From the NCBI GenBank assembly GCA_013115145.1, contig JAAPAO010000024.1, positions 1-64,000 on the forward strand: a stretch of 64,000 nt of DNA. Direction: 5' to 3'. Origin of the DNA: Perkinsus chesapeaki (lineage: Eukaryota; Perkinsozoa; Perkinsida; Perkinsidae). Positions 31,229 to 44,600 of this stretch are shown here, piece by piece. The notes beneath the pieces were generated by a model. The model saw nothing but the letters and a program-made list of their open reading frames with translations, made no database searches and had not been told where the DNA came from. The number at the start of each line of letters is the position of its first letter. Positions within the stretch are counted from its first letter, which is position 1. A program made the translations under genes and the position numbers.

Positions 31229-33880
31229 TGACTTTGAGTGGCATTGTTATTATTAAGCTAGATATTCATAGATGCAGTAGTTGAAATACTCGACACCTAT
31301 TTAAACCTAAACTATCATAGGGCAGGATCATATAAATGAGTCCCTTCTCTCCGTTGTTCGAAATAAATGGGATAGAGTCTCGATATCATTTTCCTTTGTC
31401 ATAGAGAGAATTTGGGTATTTGATTTACTGTACTGCTGCTGCTGCAGATATTGCCGATAAAGCCACCACCACTGCTACCGGACCAGAAGTATAAATGGAT
31501 AGAAAGGATATTCCTGGATGATCTGTTGGGCGCTGGGATGCTGGGGAGAGATGCTGTACGAGCTATTGTGGGGGCTAGAGGTAATAGTAGTAGATAGTAG
31601 GAGGTAGGGGAGAGGTGGGGCAGGTCAGAATCACAAGGAGATGGAATCGGCGACACAGAGTAGGATATACTTCAGAGGGATGGGCATGAAGGATTCCAGT
31701 ATTGGTAATAGGGCTAGTGGGCTGAGGTGTGGTGCAGGTAGGCTGTGGTAGGTGGGGGAGCTGATGAGATACCTGATCTAAGCCATTTCGATACCGAGGC
31801 ACGGATACATGTCTTGGTTAAATGTAATATAATAGTATGAGTGTATTGAAGGATATTATTATTAATAGGTGATCAGCCGCAACAGGCTAAGGCAGTTAGG
31901 TCAATGTTGATAAGGATAATACGTAGCATTGAGACAGACCACCAAGGACAAGGTCATGGGTAGGGTTAGGGTGGTAATGTACGGTATTGAGGTATCTTAT
32001 GTGTAGCGTATAGAAAAGAAATATAATATTTTATTTTGCGATAAGCGCGTATGTAGGATATGAAAATGTTCATGGGTATTTCGCTCTAAGATGATGGTAT
32101 CATCCCATTGGGATGGTGAGTTGGTTTTAAGTATATTAGATTGCTCTATAGGAGTACTATTGACGATGATCCATAATGGTTAATATTATTAAGTCAGTAG
32201 AGCTCCGAGCTTAGCTTGGGCAAATAGCCCTAGTGTCAGTAGTACAACAGCAGTACCCTATTAACATTAAATGACTTATGATAGCGAAGGCTCTTCACAC
32301 ATGACCCCACAGCATGCCACCTTCCGTACAGACCTGGTTATGCCCGATGTAGGTCCTTACCACCATTGTGTGATGCATTCCATTGGCTGCTTGACAGCTC
32401 TAGATATCAGAGTGGTATGGGTAAAAGAGAGGATATGGATAGATACTCTGGTGGGGCTGATGATGCAGCTAGACCTGTAAGCAGTATGATGGCAGGAGGG
32501 TGGGGATAGGGTTATTGTTAGTTGCCTGGTGGAGGAGTACAAGGATTGGAGATAACATTAGGAGATAATCGAGATAATGAGGTTAATGCATTGCAGCACT
32601 GGCTGCATGCACAGGGCATTGAGGCTAAGGTAGGGGATGGCTGGTAGGGGAAGGGTATAATGTTTGGTGCTGTTGTTGGCAGACTGATTCTAATCTTACA
32701 CGTATATTAATACCATCGACACGTAAGATAGAGGCATCAGTTGCTTTGAAGGAAAAAGAACAACCACAAGAATTTGATAATAAAGTGGATGAAAAGAAAC
32801 AAATTATAAGTAGGTTATTAACTCACCTGTTTAGTATCTTCACGGTTGAAGCTTAGATTCCCCAGCTGTTCGGCATGCAGTGTATTCTGCCTTATTCCAG
32901 CTATTTTCCTTATGGCCTGCTCAACCTCCAGCTGTCAGTGGAGTGTAAGTAGTATGAATACTAAAGCCTACCGTAGAATCAACTATTGTATCGTTCAATA
33001 GTCTTTTATATAGCACCCACCACCGCCACCATCGTTGTTTATAATAATAGCAGCCTTACACCATTAATACCTTTTATTACGCGTTTGCATCATCGCAGGC
33101 ATTATATGATTACTATTATACCTGATCTGGTTTAGGTACTGGTTTGAGCCATGGCAGCTTGAACCGATTGGTCTTATTGGTCGCATAAGAGCCACCGCAC
33201 CAGTTGATGAGCCCATTGAAGGTAATAGCTTTGTATGTAGATGTGTTGCAGTATTGCTGCTATTAGTAGATGATCGATTCTGGATGGATGTTGGCCAAAG
33301 GTGTCGGTTGTCATTAAAGGGTGCTGAGGAGGTGGCTACACTGCTAGAGGCCATGGAGGAGCTACCTGATAATGTTGATAAGGAGATGTGTGTTGAGGTA
33401 AGCTCTGTGGGGTGGTGTCTACTTATCATCTCTTATATTGCCCACTTCAGATTCTGAGGAGCTTTGTGGGGTCAGTACAGTGTGCTGCTAAAGACCATCG
33501 ATTGCTATTGTAATGATATGATGATGAAGTAGGGTATGTTAGTAATGTGTATGGGGTTAGGTATCTGCGGTATCCATGGGCCATGGTACATACCACTGGT
33601 GATGATGAGTTGACTGCACTTAATCTATTCCCTAGGAATGTATCAACACATCTTATTAATAAGGAAATAAGGGAGACTGGAAGGCTAGGTAGGCAAGTAT
33701 GTTGAGGGATGAAGGAAAAGAGGAGGCTTATGTAGGGACAAATGCTGGGGATGTCACTGCGCTAAAGACAAATATTAAAAAGCAAAGTGTCAAGAGCGGG
33801 GATCGACCCGGGGACCACCTGCTTGAAAGGCTATCGCCTGATAGAGTGCCGGAGATGGAACCACCGTAGGGGGGTATCTT
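31229..33880 (+). other. Exon-rich stretch, genes not resolved
   Basis: Plus-strand exon-like segments are separated by intron-sized gaps. They are: 31440-31580 (IKPPPLLPDQKYKWIERI, FLDDLLGAGMLGRDAV); 32271-32340 (MTYDSEGSSHMTPQHATF); 32543-32630 (EITLGDNRDNEVNALQHWLH), joined by GTAGGGG...GGCAG to a Lys-rich exon (TRILIPSTRKIEASVALKEK); 33135-33400 (WFEPWQLEPIGLIGRI; RFWMDVGQRCRLSLKGAEE, ATLLEAMEELPDNVDKEM), ending in a GTAAGC donor; and 33560-33690 (RYPWAMVHTTGDDELTALNL). These look like real coding exons of one or two genes, possibly the 5' part of the SAP-KH gene, but I cannot join them or name a family. Confidence 0.4.
33789..33844 (+). other. Intron with T-arm-like motif (7, reverse)
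   Basis: A probable 56-nt intron (GTCAAG...CTGATAG). The reverse strand reads GGCGATAG, CCTTTCAAGCAGG (like an anticodon arm), then CCCCGGGTCGATCCCCG (T-arm). It is therefore more tRNA-like than the others, spanning what looks like D-arm end to T-arm. Confidence 0.5.
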
Positions 33881-33899
33881 AGGTCGGTTTTGGTCATAT

Positions 33900-35336
33900 G
33901 TGTACAGTTACATTGGATATTCTGTTGAATGGCTACTACCCGATGATGTGTTATTGCATACCGCAGCAACAGCAGCAGCGGCAGGGCATGCAGGTAAGGG
34001 ATGATTAGAGGAAGGAACGGTATGAGTTATTTTGGTGCAGCTGCAGCTACTAATGAGCAATGTGATGACGAGGTCGAGGCTATATCTGTTCAGAGGTAGA
34101 GTAACTACTTAGGAAGTTATCACCAATCCCGCTCAGGCCAACACAGCCGGCAGCTGCAGGTCGATCGCCGAGCCCAGCGGAGCCAAAGCCACCAACTGCT
34201 ATAAAGGGAGAGATTGGACAGGATGCTGTCATAGTGGATGATAACGCCTCAGATGTGGTTAGTTGAATGATAGAGGAGATTGTAGAGGACATTCCTGTCT
34301 CCTCAGACACAAAGTCAACGTGATGCTTTTATGGCCATGCCTGTTACAGAGCTACGTGATAGGCTACGTGCACAGGGACTACCGGTAATGAAGAGGTAAC
34401 TGATATAATAAAAACACTGTGCATTAGGTAACTGGACGGAAGACCGATTTAGTCGATCGTTTATTGAAGAAGCCAGTGACATCAACAGCTGGAGCTGCTG
34501 CAAAGAAGGGGGCTCAGGGCCCAGCCATGTAGGGGGACGCCTCGTCGTTGATGTATAGTCATTACTGCTCAGTTATAAATGCCGAGTGGAGCTACCTGTA
34601 CAACTTATGGGCTGGCATGAGCTTCGGAATAACCTCTGCGGTGATCGTAATGCTCACTTCGATCATGTCCACTCACAGTGCCCTGGTACAAAGCTGACAC
34701 TGGCTGGCAGTCAGAGTGCGGTAGGCCTATTATGTGATACTAGTTGAGGAAGGAGCGGTATGAGCAGGCACTGCAGGGATCGGCTAGGCTACATGTATTG
34801 GTTACAACCAATGGCTTAGAGGCTGACTATAAAAGAGCAAAGGATCTTGTCGTCGACCTAGCTAAGGCTGTTGCAGAGGTACATTTGCTCTATATAGTGT
34901 GATGATTATGTTACTATTATTTAGCACGGTGCGGAGGTTATGCTAGGGGACCTGTCACCAACCCAACTGCAGAGTATATTGGCTGAGGTAGGGATGGGCA
35001 TATTATAGATCTTATGGGAGTAATATTACAGGTTAAAATAGTGGAGCTCACCACATCGGCAGCTCCAGCAGCATCTAAGGCATCAGGAGGGGAAGGGGGT
35101 GAAGGAGGCAGCAGTGCATCGGGACAAGGTACAGTGGAGTGGTAGGTGGATAGGCTACGTGGGCACTGTCGTCAGGTGGTGGAGCTGGTGCCTCCTCGGC
35201 ATTTAATAGGCTATTTGGGGCACTTCAAGCGGCAGCAGCAAAGGGCAATCAAACTGCTACTACTGGAGGGCCTCCCCCTCCATCATCAACTGGTGATCCT
35301 AGTGGCCGACAAGCTGCATCTTATGAGGACCTGTAG
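33900..35336 (+). CDS. SAP and KH domain RNA-binding protein
   Basis: The resolved 3' exons are 34307-34384, 34428-34528 and 34573-34720, in phase (introns 43 and 44 nt), then several more to TAG 35334-35336. The first two give a SAP motif (MPVTELRDRLRAQGLP joined to VTGRKTDLVDRLLKK). The next begin a type-I KH domain of the KHDC4/BLOM7 kind: YKCRVELPVQ, LRNNLCGDRNAHFDHVHSQC, GTKLTLAG, later ARLHVLVTTNGLEADYKRAK and DLVVDLAKAVAE. The expected GxxG loop appears as GDRN, a deviation. The tail is low-complexity (GGEGGEGGSS; GGPPPPSST). Upstream exons (TQPAAAGRSPSPAEPKPP) are clear, but the start near 33.9 kb or earlier is unresolved. A role in splicing or mRNA binding is inferred from the domains. 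Confidence 0.7.
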
Positions 35337-35842
35337 TCCCATACCACTACTACCTTCTACTACTGTTTCAACGTTACCATCTTTAATAGCATCATCCTTG
35401 AGTTTTTGTCACCATTGGCCACAGCAGAAGGGTTCAGGTTGCGGCTTGGTAATCGCTTATATAAATATACTTGGCCATCTTGACACTAGTGCCTTTCGGA
35501 GATATGTGTCCCCATTAGGGGGTCGCATGTGGCATAGACGAAGATAATGTAGAGCCACGTACCTGAGCAACGGAGTCTCGATGAAATCTTGAGGATGTCT
35601 TATAGGCCTCTACACCGTGTTTGGACAGGCGGACGAAATAGCCACATAGAGATGTATTCTTTGGGGCTAGAAAATTCTACCCAATGCAGGTGAGATGCAA
35701 AGTAAATTTTGATAGCAAATGTTCCTCGAACGAAAGAGGATGGCAAATGCATTCCTCCGAAGTGTAACACAGGATCGTCCTGAATGACTCCGGAATAGCC
35801 CAGCATATTTGTTTACACCACAAAGGTAGTTTGATAGATTGT
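35337..35842. other. Spacer before acyl-CoA dehydrogenase
   Basis: About 500 bp. Short frames occur on both strands, but none has a start, splice pattern or family match that I can support. Confidence 0.4.
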
Positions 35843-38207
35843 ATGTCACCATTAGCCACCGCTGAGCCTAGTAGGGGTGATACCCAGGACGCAGAGGAGC
35901 TTGTTAGCTCTCAAGCAGGTTGGTATTGGGACTGGGATTTCCCTAAGGTCCATCCCTTCCTCAACGAGGTGAATATTTGCAGTAGTACGAGCAGTAATGC
36001 TGTCATGATCAGTCACATCATGAGGCGCGTAAAATGGTTAGGGCGTTCATAGTTGATAATATTATACCGTATTTGCCACAGTGGGAGGAGGAGGGAAAGT
36101 ACCCGAGGGATCTACACCGTAAAGCCTATGCAGCAGGAGTGTAGGTGAGTGGGAATGTGGAGGTGTGATATAGTGTTAGATACGCTGCCTTATGGCCGAC
36201 ATCAATGGGAGGGACACCACCACCATTGTGTGAAGGAAATAAGACTAGGCCTGGTAAGAAGAGGCTCTGGTAGTTGGCTCCAAGGACGTGGTGTTATTTG
36301 ACTTTTTAAATTGGGCGGAATGCTCTGGAGTGCGTCGGTAGGAAATTAGTTCATCCAAGAGAGTGTTGACAAGACGGTAAAAGGCATTAGTAAAGAAGCA
36401 AGAGCTTTGACCAGTATACCCTGACTGTGATAAAGGGGGAAATAGTGGCCTCGAAACAATTGCAGGGGGCACTGCGATTAGCTTACTTACAGCACATTCT
36501 GCACCATTCGCTCAGGCCCGCATAAGGTCGATATTTGGCATGATTTGGTTATAACCGATGAGTTGGCTAACTGTGGTGCCGGTGGTGTAATAGCCAGTTG
36601 TTTTGTTAGTCTGGCAATCGGCCTCCCTCCCCTCATTGCTGGTGAGCAGCCTTATATACCTTATAAATCAGAGTGTACCCCCCTTTTAGGTGGACTGGCT
36701 GGAGGATCACAGCTAACCTCACGATTGGTGAGGGAGGTTGTGCAAGGTGAGAAGATACTAGCCTTGGCTGTTACAGAGCCCTATGCTGGAAGTGATGTGG
36801 CAAATATCCAGACGAAGGCAGTGCTACAGGTATGTTAGCGTGGTGTGCGAGAATACGGTATGGCTTCTTGTTATTAGCCTGATGGGCAGCATTATATTGT
36901 TAATGGTGTGAAGACGTTCATTACCTCGGGGCCATGGGCGGACTACTTCACAACAGCGGTGGGCTGCTTTTCTGTGGTATGTGTTTTACATATCTTAGTA
37001 AGGTGCATATTGAAGGGGATAGTGGAGTGTCTCTGCTTTTAATAGACAGGAGCTTACCAGGGGTGTCAACTACAAGGTTAGCCACACAGGGATGGAAGAC
37101 TAGTGGTACGGCACGTATTACTTTTGATGATGTTAAGGTAGGCAACAGCAGCAGTGGACAGGTGGTAGAAAGATAATTGAATTTGAGAATATTAGTTGAA
37201 TATAGATCATGTACAGTATAGTCTCTTGTTCACTCCTACTACACCTTGTGCCATTGGCTAATATTAGGTACCATGTGATATGCTTATTGGTCGTCGAGGC
37301 CATGGATTTAAAGCTATTATGTAACTACCTGTTATTGCCACTGTTTATCAATGACATCTGCCTTAGGCACAATTTTAATCATGAACGTCTAATGTTATCT
37401 ATCCAGTCTACTCGTTATGCTAGGATATGTATGGAGGATGCTATACGGTATGCTAAGTCTAGAAGAACTTTTGGTAAACGTTTAATAGATCACCAGGTGA
37501 GATTATCAAAAGCTTTTTTGCGTGATAGTGGCTCCATTCGCACTCGTGCGTGCTGACGCCGTATTAAACAGTACTAAACATCTAATCATTTGTCCCTTTT
37601 GGAAAACTACATTTAATATAGTATATTAAAGGCTCGGTTGAGAGTCACGTTTAGAAGATTTTTGTAAAGAGTTTGCGAGAATTATCTGCATCTTGATGAT
37701 ATCGTTGCTCACCTGTTCCTGAAGCACCTCTTATTCGTGTGTCACTGCGTAGGTGATACGACATAAGATATCAGAGATGGCTCGATCAGTCCTAGCCACA
37801 CACTATTATATAGAGAACATCGCCATACAGTGGCCCAAGTAAGGCCAGCTGAACCTTTCCTTACTACCGCTATGTTGACATAGATCAACACAGCTCGAGC
37901 TGGCTGGTAAGGTGGCCCTTTTGAAAGTGCAAGCCACTAAGACCTTTGAGTTCTGCGCTAGGGAGGCATCCCAGGTAGACGCTGATACTTTAATAATCGC
38001 TACGCTAGTGTTATCTTTAGATTCTTGGTGGGCGTAGTTACCTGCAGGGATCGGGCCCTGGAGCTAGAGTAGAGCGGTTATACCGCGAAGTGAGGGTAAA
38101 TGCTATTGGTGGAGGTTCGGAGGAGGTAAGACAGTAACCAGTTTGCGTGGTGCTCTTTCTGCTATCAGATCATGCTGGATCTTGCTGCACGGCAAGCCCG
38201 ACTTTAG
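35843..38207 (+). CDS. Acyl-CoA dehydrogenase with C-terminal ARL
   Basis: FAD enzyme that introduces the alpha-beta double bond in acyl-CoA. ATG 35843 (MSPLATAEPSRGDT). A 44-nt intron joins HPFLNE to SHHEARKMVRAFIVDNIIPY and PQWEEEGKYPRDLHRKAYAA; AALWPTSMGGT follows. Then come DELANCGAGGVIASC with IGLPPLI, LALAVTEPYAGSDVA (FAD-binding signature), YIVNGVKTFITSGPWADYF, SLLLIDRSLPGVSTTRLATQ, GWKTSGTARITFDDVKV, HNFNHERLMLSIQ, RRTFGKRLIDHQ, LLKVQATKTFEFCAREASQ, and finally VERLYREVRVNAIGGGSEE and IMLDLAARQARL before TAG. The order matches the whole family fold. Most introns are 43-48 nt; those near 36.2-36.5 and 37.14-37.27 kb are longer. The C-terminal ARL fits the PTS1 consensus. No clear mitochondrial presequence is seen. 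Confidence 0.88.
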
Positions 38208-38680
38208 ATATCACACTCGATAGGTCCGTTATCATATTACTCATTTCACGACTGGTTCTGTGTCACTACCAATAAGGTGCCGAGTTAGTATGATAATAAT
38301 AAAACTGCTTTACAGGCCATCGGCTGATCATCAACTATTACCTGTATGAGACAATCTCAGAGATATTGTCCCCTTCCTTCCATGCTGAGTTCAGTGGTCA
38401 CAGTTAATCAAAATATACCCAACCTCCTTTCACCTCGTTGAATCGCACCTCTTACCCCAGACTTTAGTTAAGCTACTCCCCGCACCTCCAGCTTAACCTC
38501 CATCTCCCCGTAGGGCTCCATACCCCGCCACACTGTTGAGGTCCAGCCCTCCAAGAGTTGTGCCCTGCAGTCTGTATCTTCTGCATCATTCAGATTGAGC
38601 ACATGCACTAACTGTAGCGACTAAGCCAATGCTACCCTAGCAAGCGCACGTACGATTCCCTATTAGTTGGCTTATCGGTA
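38208..38680. other. Spacer, no supported gene
   Basis: About 470 bp after the dehydrogenase, with AATAAT/AATAAAA-type AT runs near 38290-38305. No gene recognised. Confidence 0.45.
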
Positions 38681-41600
38681 ATGACAATACCTCGTTCACA
38701 CAAGTCCCGTCGACATGATGATAAACAGTCCAGGAGAACACGTACCTCTCAACGGAGCACAACGGCATCAGCAGCAGCAGCCTCTTCGCTTTCATCCCCG
38801 AGGTCGAAGTTGAAAGGCTCTCAGCCCAATCAGCATGCATCACATCGCACCGTATCAAAGGGGCCGATATTACCAGCAGAACTGCAGGTATCCACGGCCT
38901 CATCTAGCATAGCCATACTTTTATTAGGTCACTTTGGATTTGACATCCACAAAAGATACTCTCCATAGGGTTCGTGAGCGCAGACTCCGGTTCTCCAAAG
39001 GCCTGCCTCTACTTGACGTATTCCTACTGTTGGAGACCAGAGCTTCGCTGCGATGTGGCGCCGACCGTACTGCTTTTACCTTGAGGGTTGTTACCCTCCA
39101 AGGAGGCACTGGTCCACCACTTGATCTGGCTACGTTGGAGGCAGCCAGTATATGGGGCGGGTCCCTAAGGGTGTTGGTCGACTGGCAAGGGCCCTACGAA
39201 CATGGATGGCTTATCCGTGCTAGAGTGGTGCGCATTCAAAGACAGGTTCGGCAGTGGATCCAGAGGTCTCGCAGAGATGCCGCAGCCACGAGGCTACAAG
39301 TAGGCCACATACCACTCCCTATCCTCGACGCTCCTTTGCTCGCCAGTCCTTTGTAAGGAGCCGTTTGCTATCGGACTTGCTGCATCGAGTCAATACTGCT
39401 AATCGTGACCTATCTGCCATTCGTACCACTGGACCGCTGGTGAGCCTTTCAGCTCTCAATGTTGCATTTACTTTAACCTTAGGCAGCATCACTCGTGCCC
39501 AGCGACGCTCCTCCATATATCCTACCTATGGTTTCTCTATGCCTTACTGCTATATCAATCCTGCCCCCCAACGCTACTGGTATGAACACCTCCCTTGTGT
39601 CCCTCCTTGGACGATTCTCTGATTGGTTGCTAAGTGCTTTGAGAGCCTATCTTTATTACGATATTGTTGCCCAGTATAGAGAGGCTGTGGCCGAGGTCGT
39701 TGCCAGTGTTATGACGGAAGGCGGTAGACCGTTTAAGGCTCTGACGGAGCTGCAGCGATTGAGGAGGGAACATTTCCTACGTCCACTTAAGGAGCTCCTT
39801 GGCTCACAGGTAGGGAACTGCCTCACTTGCATTGTTGAAGTTTTTGATAGGTTAACCTTCGAGAGCTGAAGTCGAGAGTAGATCAACTTGTTGGCTCAAC
39901 TGCCGATGAGGTCCTCTTTGATCCATCACTGGGGCCCGAGAAGTCCCTAGTCCTTGGCCCCTCGGCTGAGGATACCATCGAGCACGGTCTTACAACGAGA
40001 GGCATACATGCGGTGCATCGCTTTGCTGGTAGCCTTTACACCTCCATCTCATCTTCGGCACTGTGTCGTAGGTATCATTCTATCTGAAGGACTCTCCACT
40101 ATAGAGCTGGCACTCTGGCGTCTACGAGTGTCCCCCACTCAACAGAGCCCAGCCATCTCCAAAGCCGCCATCGGCATCCTTGCCAGCTTATCATCTGGTA
40201 TAAGCTGCTACCTCCTACCATGGTTGCAGCACCAACAGAAATGCGCACCATGTGCGTTCTTACGCTTCCTCACACCATTGGACGCCTCAGCCCCACCAGT
40301 CCTGCTCCCCTTGGCACCGAATGAGGTTCGAATACTAAACGCTCAGCTACATTCTACTGCCTCGGAGTTCTTCGGCTATACCTATTGTGAGCTGGCATTG
40401 CAGGCAGGAGCCGGCCAGGCACGTAAACTGCTGCCTGTTAATGGCAACCTGTCGGATATCCTCCCCAGCAAAACGGTCTCTATCGATGCTATTAGCCGGG
40501 CCTCATCGTGGCTGTCATCTGCAGCTCATCCCCTCTACTATAGCTTCACCGTTACACCTATCTCCAGTGATACTATGCCGCCTGCTATGAGGCTACAGTA
40601 TGATTTGCTGCTCAATGTCACCTCCCAGTATGGATGGGGTGATCATAGAGAGCCGTTCATCATGAGCCCACGCAAGTGGATGATAGATATCCCGAGCTAC
40701 TCCCCATCCAAACGCCACACGCGCATAGCTGTACCTATGGATATTATGGATGATAGCCTCACTGAAGTAGACAAAGATATCGGTGATGTATATGATGATG
40801 ATGATTGTGGTGTAGAGGGTATACAGGCTAACATATACAGGCCCATGCTGTATTTCCATATACTGTATGGTGGCAATGCCACATCAAAGGGTGTAACTAC
40901 GGTGAGATTATCCAAGGATAAGTTCTTCCTCTATATGCAACGGACATGTTTTATTAGAAGAATGCCAACAGTGCGTCGTTGGGGACTATTAGCACTAATG
41001 CTCCTCGCCGGTGGTGGTGGTGGAGGAGGAGGCTCCAATGGTCCTGGGCTTACGATATCTGTATTGAGCAGATTACACGTAGTGAGACCATTCTTTCCAG
41101 AGGAAGCCGCTGTGGGACATGATCGAAGAGGGCACCATCGAAGCCCTGTTGTATGCCCTTGCGTCAGAGTAGCCGGCCTTGATAAAGTAATCAACCCATC
41201 TACTGCTGCAGCAGCCGGCTTGACCGTGACATATTATCGTCCACCTCTCCTTTAGGGTGTTTGTCTATTCGACGCTCACAGAGCCTCTCAGCCTCACAGG
41301 GTCCTAAGGCAGCCAACACTGGACGAGCTGGGTAAGTGATCCTGTCCTAACCGATACACTGCAACACCTAACAAGTAGGAACAATATGGTCAACATCAGA
41401 AGCTTCAATGGAGCTAGCTTTAACCAGTGAGGATATGTCGATGAGGCTGTCTGATCTACGAGACATGGAACGACAGGTCGGTGGCAACCTTTCAGGGAGC
41501 TGCATTGCCGATCGTATTCCAGATACGCTTTGAGTTGCCCCGTAATGAGCCCAACATTGGTGTTACTGTCCTGTCTGCCGTTGGCAATAAGCTAATTGAC

Positions 41601-44600
41601 ACTTGGTACAGAGTAAAGGGAGCGTGGGATGAGGTACACCAAAGCCGTTACTGCAGACACTTAGATGTCTGTTAGGTTGATGATGATGAGGATGATGATA
41701 TAGCTACTGATGGGTTGTCAACTAATGATGAGGATGAGCGTGATGAAGAGCTACTGGCCCCTGATCCCAAATGGGGCGTCGAGCTATCTGAGGGGCCATT
41801 GGTGAATAAAAAGGAGACAGAGTAAGGGTCATTATTAATAACATAATAAAAGCAGCAATAAAGATCACTTACTAATTGAAGCCAGGTTCATGTGGGACTT
41901 TATCTCGCCGTTAGCCTCCCAGCTACCACCTGATTATGAACCCGAGCCAGAGGACGAAGCTCCTGATAACGAGCGTCTCTTACCTCAGCCAGATCGGGCT
42001 AGTTCCCGTGAAGGGGTATGAGGGCTCCCTTTGTTACGCCAGATAGGGCCGCTTTATATCAGGCCAGCACGTCCATGAGCGTTGGGGTGTCGTCATCAGC
42101 AGCTGCCATAGCATCAGCAACGGCGACGTCATCTATTGTGGCCGGGGCTAGTCAAATGGTGAGTTGGTCCCCAAGATGGCCGCATGGTGGATTAGAGTAT
42201 CCTTGCACTTATAAATCATATATTGCTAATATTACTGCTTACATCTAGGTATTATGTTATTTTGTACGATCGATTCCCCCCCCCCTTGTCTCACAGCTAT
42301 ATCCCTCAAGGTTTCAGCTTATTTTCATCACTATATCGCGAAACACTCAGTCTTAATCAACTTACTCAACCAACGCGAACCCTTCCTAAAAGTTGATAAT
42401 ACTCTCTACTCAGGTATATACTTATGGCCCTATGACACCACCAAATAGTGTTTCATATATACCAATGTTTGAGTATAAGAACGGCAATGTATTTATCGAC
42501 CATTACCAGAAAGTAGCTCTTGTCTCCCATTACCACAGTACAGCATAACGCTCCTTGTTAGATAACCATAGCCCATCCACCATCTGTATGGCACTGGAAG
42601 TATCTACCAAGCCCTAGTGTACCTCAGTCTCCTATTGTTAGTCTACCAGCAACAGCAGCAGCCAGTGCACTCCTCCAGGTTGGTATTACCGCCTGTACAG
42701 GTCTATTCCCTAAACCTCAGGGCAGCTTCGCTTTAGCCACATCTCTGTATGACTTGCAACATAAAAGATGCTCCAAAAGAGATGTATATCGTTCCGTGTT
42801 TGAAGCTGCTAGTCGAGGCTCGGCAGTTGGTGCATGCTGTTGGACCCTTGCCAATGTAGCTAAGGTCACCAATGTGGCCGTCCTGTCCGGTATGTGACCG
42901 AGCCCATATCATTTCCATCATCCTGACAAAAGCAGGCACGGTGTCACTCCTATGGCTTGCACTCAGAGCAGTCACTGTACACTCGCGAGATCAGCTCCTA
43001 TCGGACGCCTGTGTCAGTCTAAGCGGCACTGCTGCAGCGGTTGCAGGTCAGCTGTCATCATCATCATCGTTGTTGTTGCTTTGCCTTGTCGAGTACATAT
43101 CATCAGGTTTCCTCCTTTCAACCAGCCTTGTGCCATCCTCTGCCATATTGCCTGTTATAGCATCCATATTTAGCAGTGCGATTGGCAGCGGACTAGGTGC
43201 CGACATCTACGCTAAAATTCGGAGGTCCCTTCCTGCCATCCTGTAACTATTTTGATCCTCAATCCCTCAGATGGCGGCAGGCAGGCAGCAAACAGCGTTT
43301 GGTTCGTTTAGCACGTATGATGCTGGGGCTGCCTCGAGACGGCACTTCTGACGCTAAGGTGACACCGCTTCAGGATATGCCTCCATTCCTCCTCCCTTCA
43401 GGTTGACTCTCGGTGGCGTGTCATTGCTGGTATGGTACACCCAGATAGGCGAGGCGATGAGATATCAATGGAGGACCGCAAACTGTTTGAGTTGTTTATG
43501 CTTTGCCGAGAGGTAACACCACTTGATATGTTACCCTGTCGACTCCATTACACCCACTGCCGGCCACTGTGAGAATGTGTTTTTAGATTGTTAAACTAGC
43601 AGCGCAAGAGAAGGCTGTCAATAAGAGTGGAACAGATGCTTCAAGTAGCGAAGATCTGGTAAGTCATAGACTCAATAAAGGCCTAATATAACATCCGTCC
43701 TTAGGGACCGCTGTACCTGGAGGATGGAGGAGTTGTGGATAGTGCCACAATGGATGATAGTCACCCTTCTACATCAATCGAGAAGGTTGTCGCCGCAGTC
43801 CAGGTGAACTTCTGTGGAAAGTTCTCGTGCCTGATAATCCGATTTAGCGCTTCGCCTACGTGGCGATTGTCGAGCCTCAGCTACAAGGTCCGCGGCATGC
43901 AGTATCATCAGGCATCCGAAGTGTTCGTAGAGAGGAAGTCGTCGAAGATCGTGACGTTGTTGAATGATTTAATCTGTCGTATTAATGTTCATGTTAATCG
44001 AATTTATTGAGATGATTCATTATCCTTTGTTATTCAATGCAAAGTAGTACAGCAATAAAAGGTACTCAGTGATTTGCTGAGATATCTTATGGAAACAATC
44101 CATCAAGTCAGGGGGCCAGCTGGACCTGCTCACTCTGCCGCTCCGAAAGAGTAAGTGCGCTGCCGATATATCGCTCCACTGCTGTATTATAATAGCTTCC
44201 AACAAGGTATGTTCCGTCAGGCCAGCAAATGGTCCAGTGACCGAGCTAGCTCGTGTCATCACCCAGGCCATCATATACGCCACGTTGGCTTGGTGAGAAT
44301 AATTAGTCTTATAACTGGAGGCTACCCTTTGTTAGGAGCTTCTACTATTACTTCCTTCCGTGGTATGGTGGCCTCAGAAAACTTCTCAGTCACGCGCTCC
44401 AGGCGTACTTGATCGCGCACTTACTCATAGAGTTATTGATAAGAATGTGAGACAATCAACGAGCGATCAGACGGACTTGCTATCGGAACGCGTAAGATAT
44501 CTTGGTGTCGTCTCGAGAATGATTATCAAGGCGTTGGATAAGCTCCGCGTGAAATTCCGGAGGAGGAAGCACAGGAGACGCGGGAAGCATAGAAGGAAGC

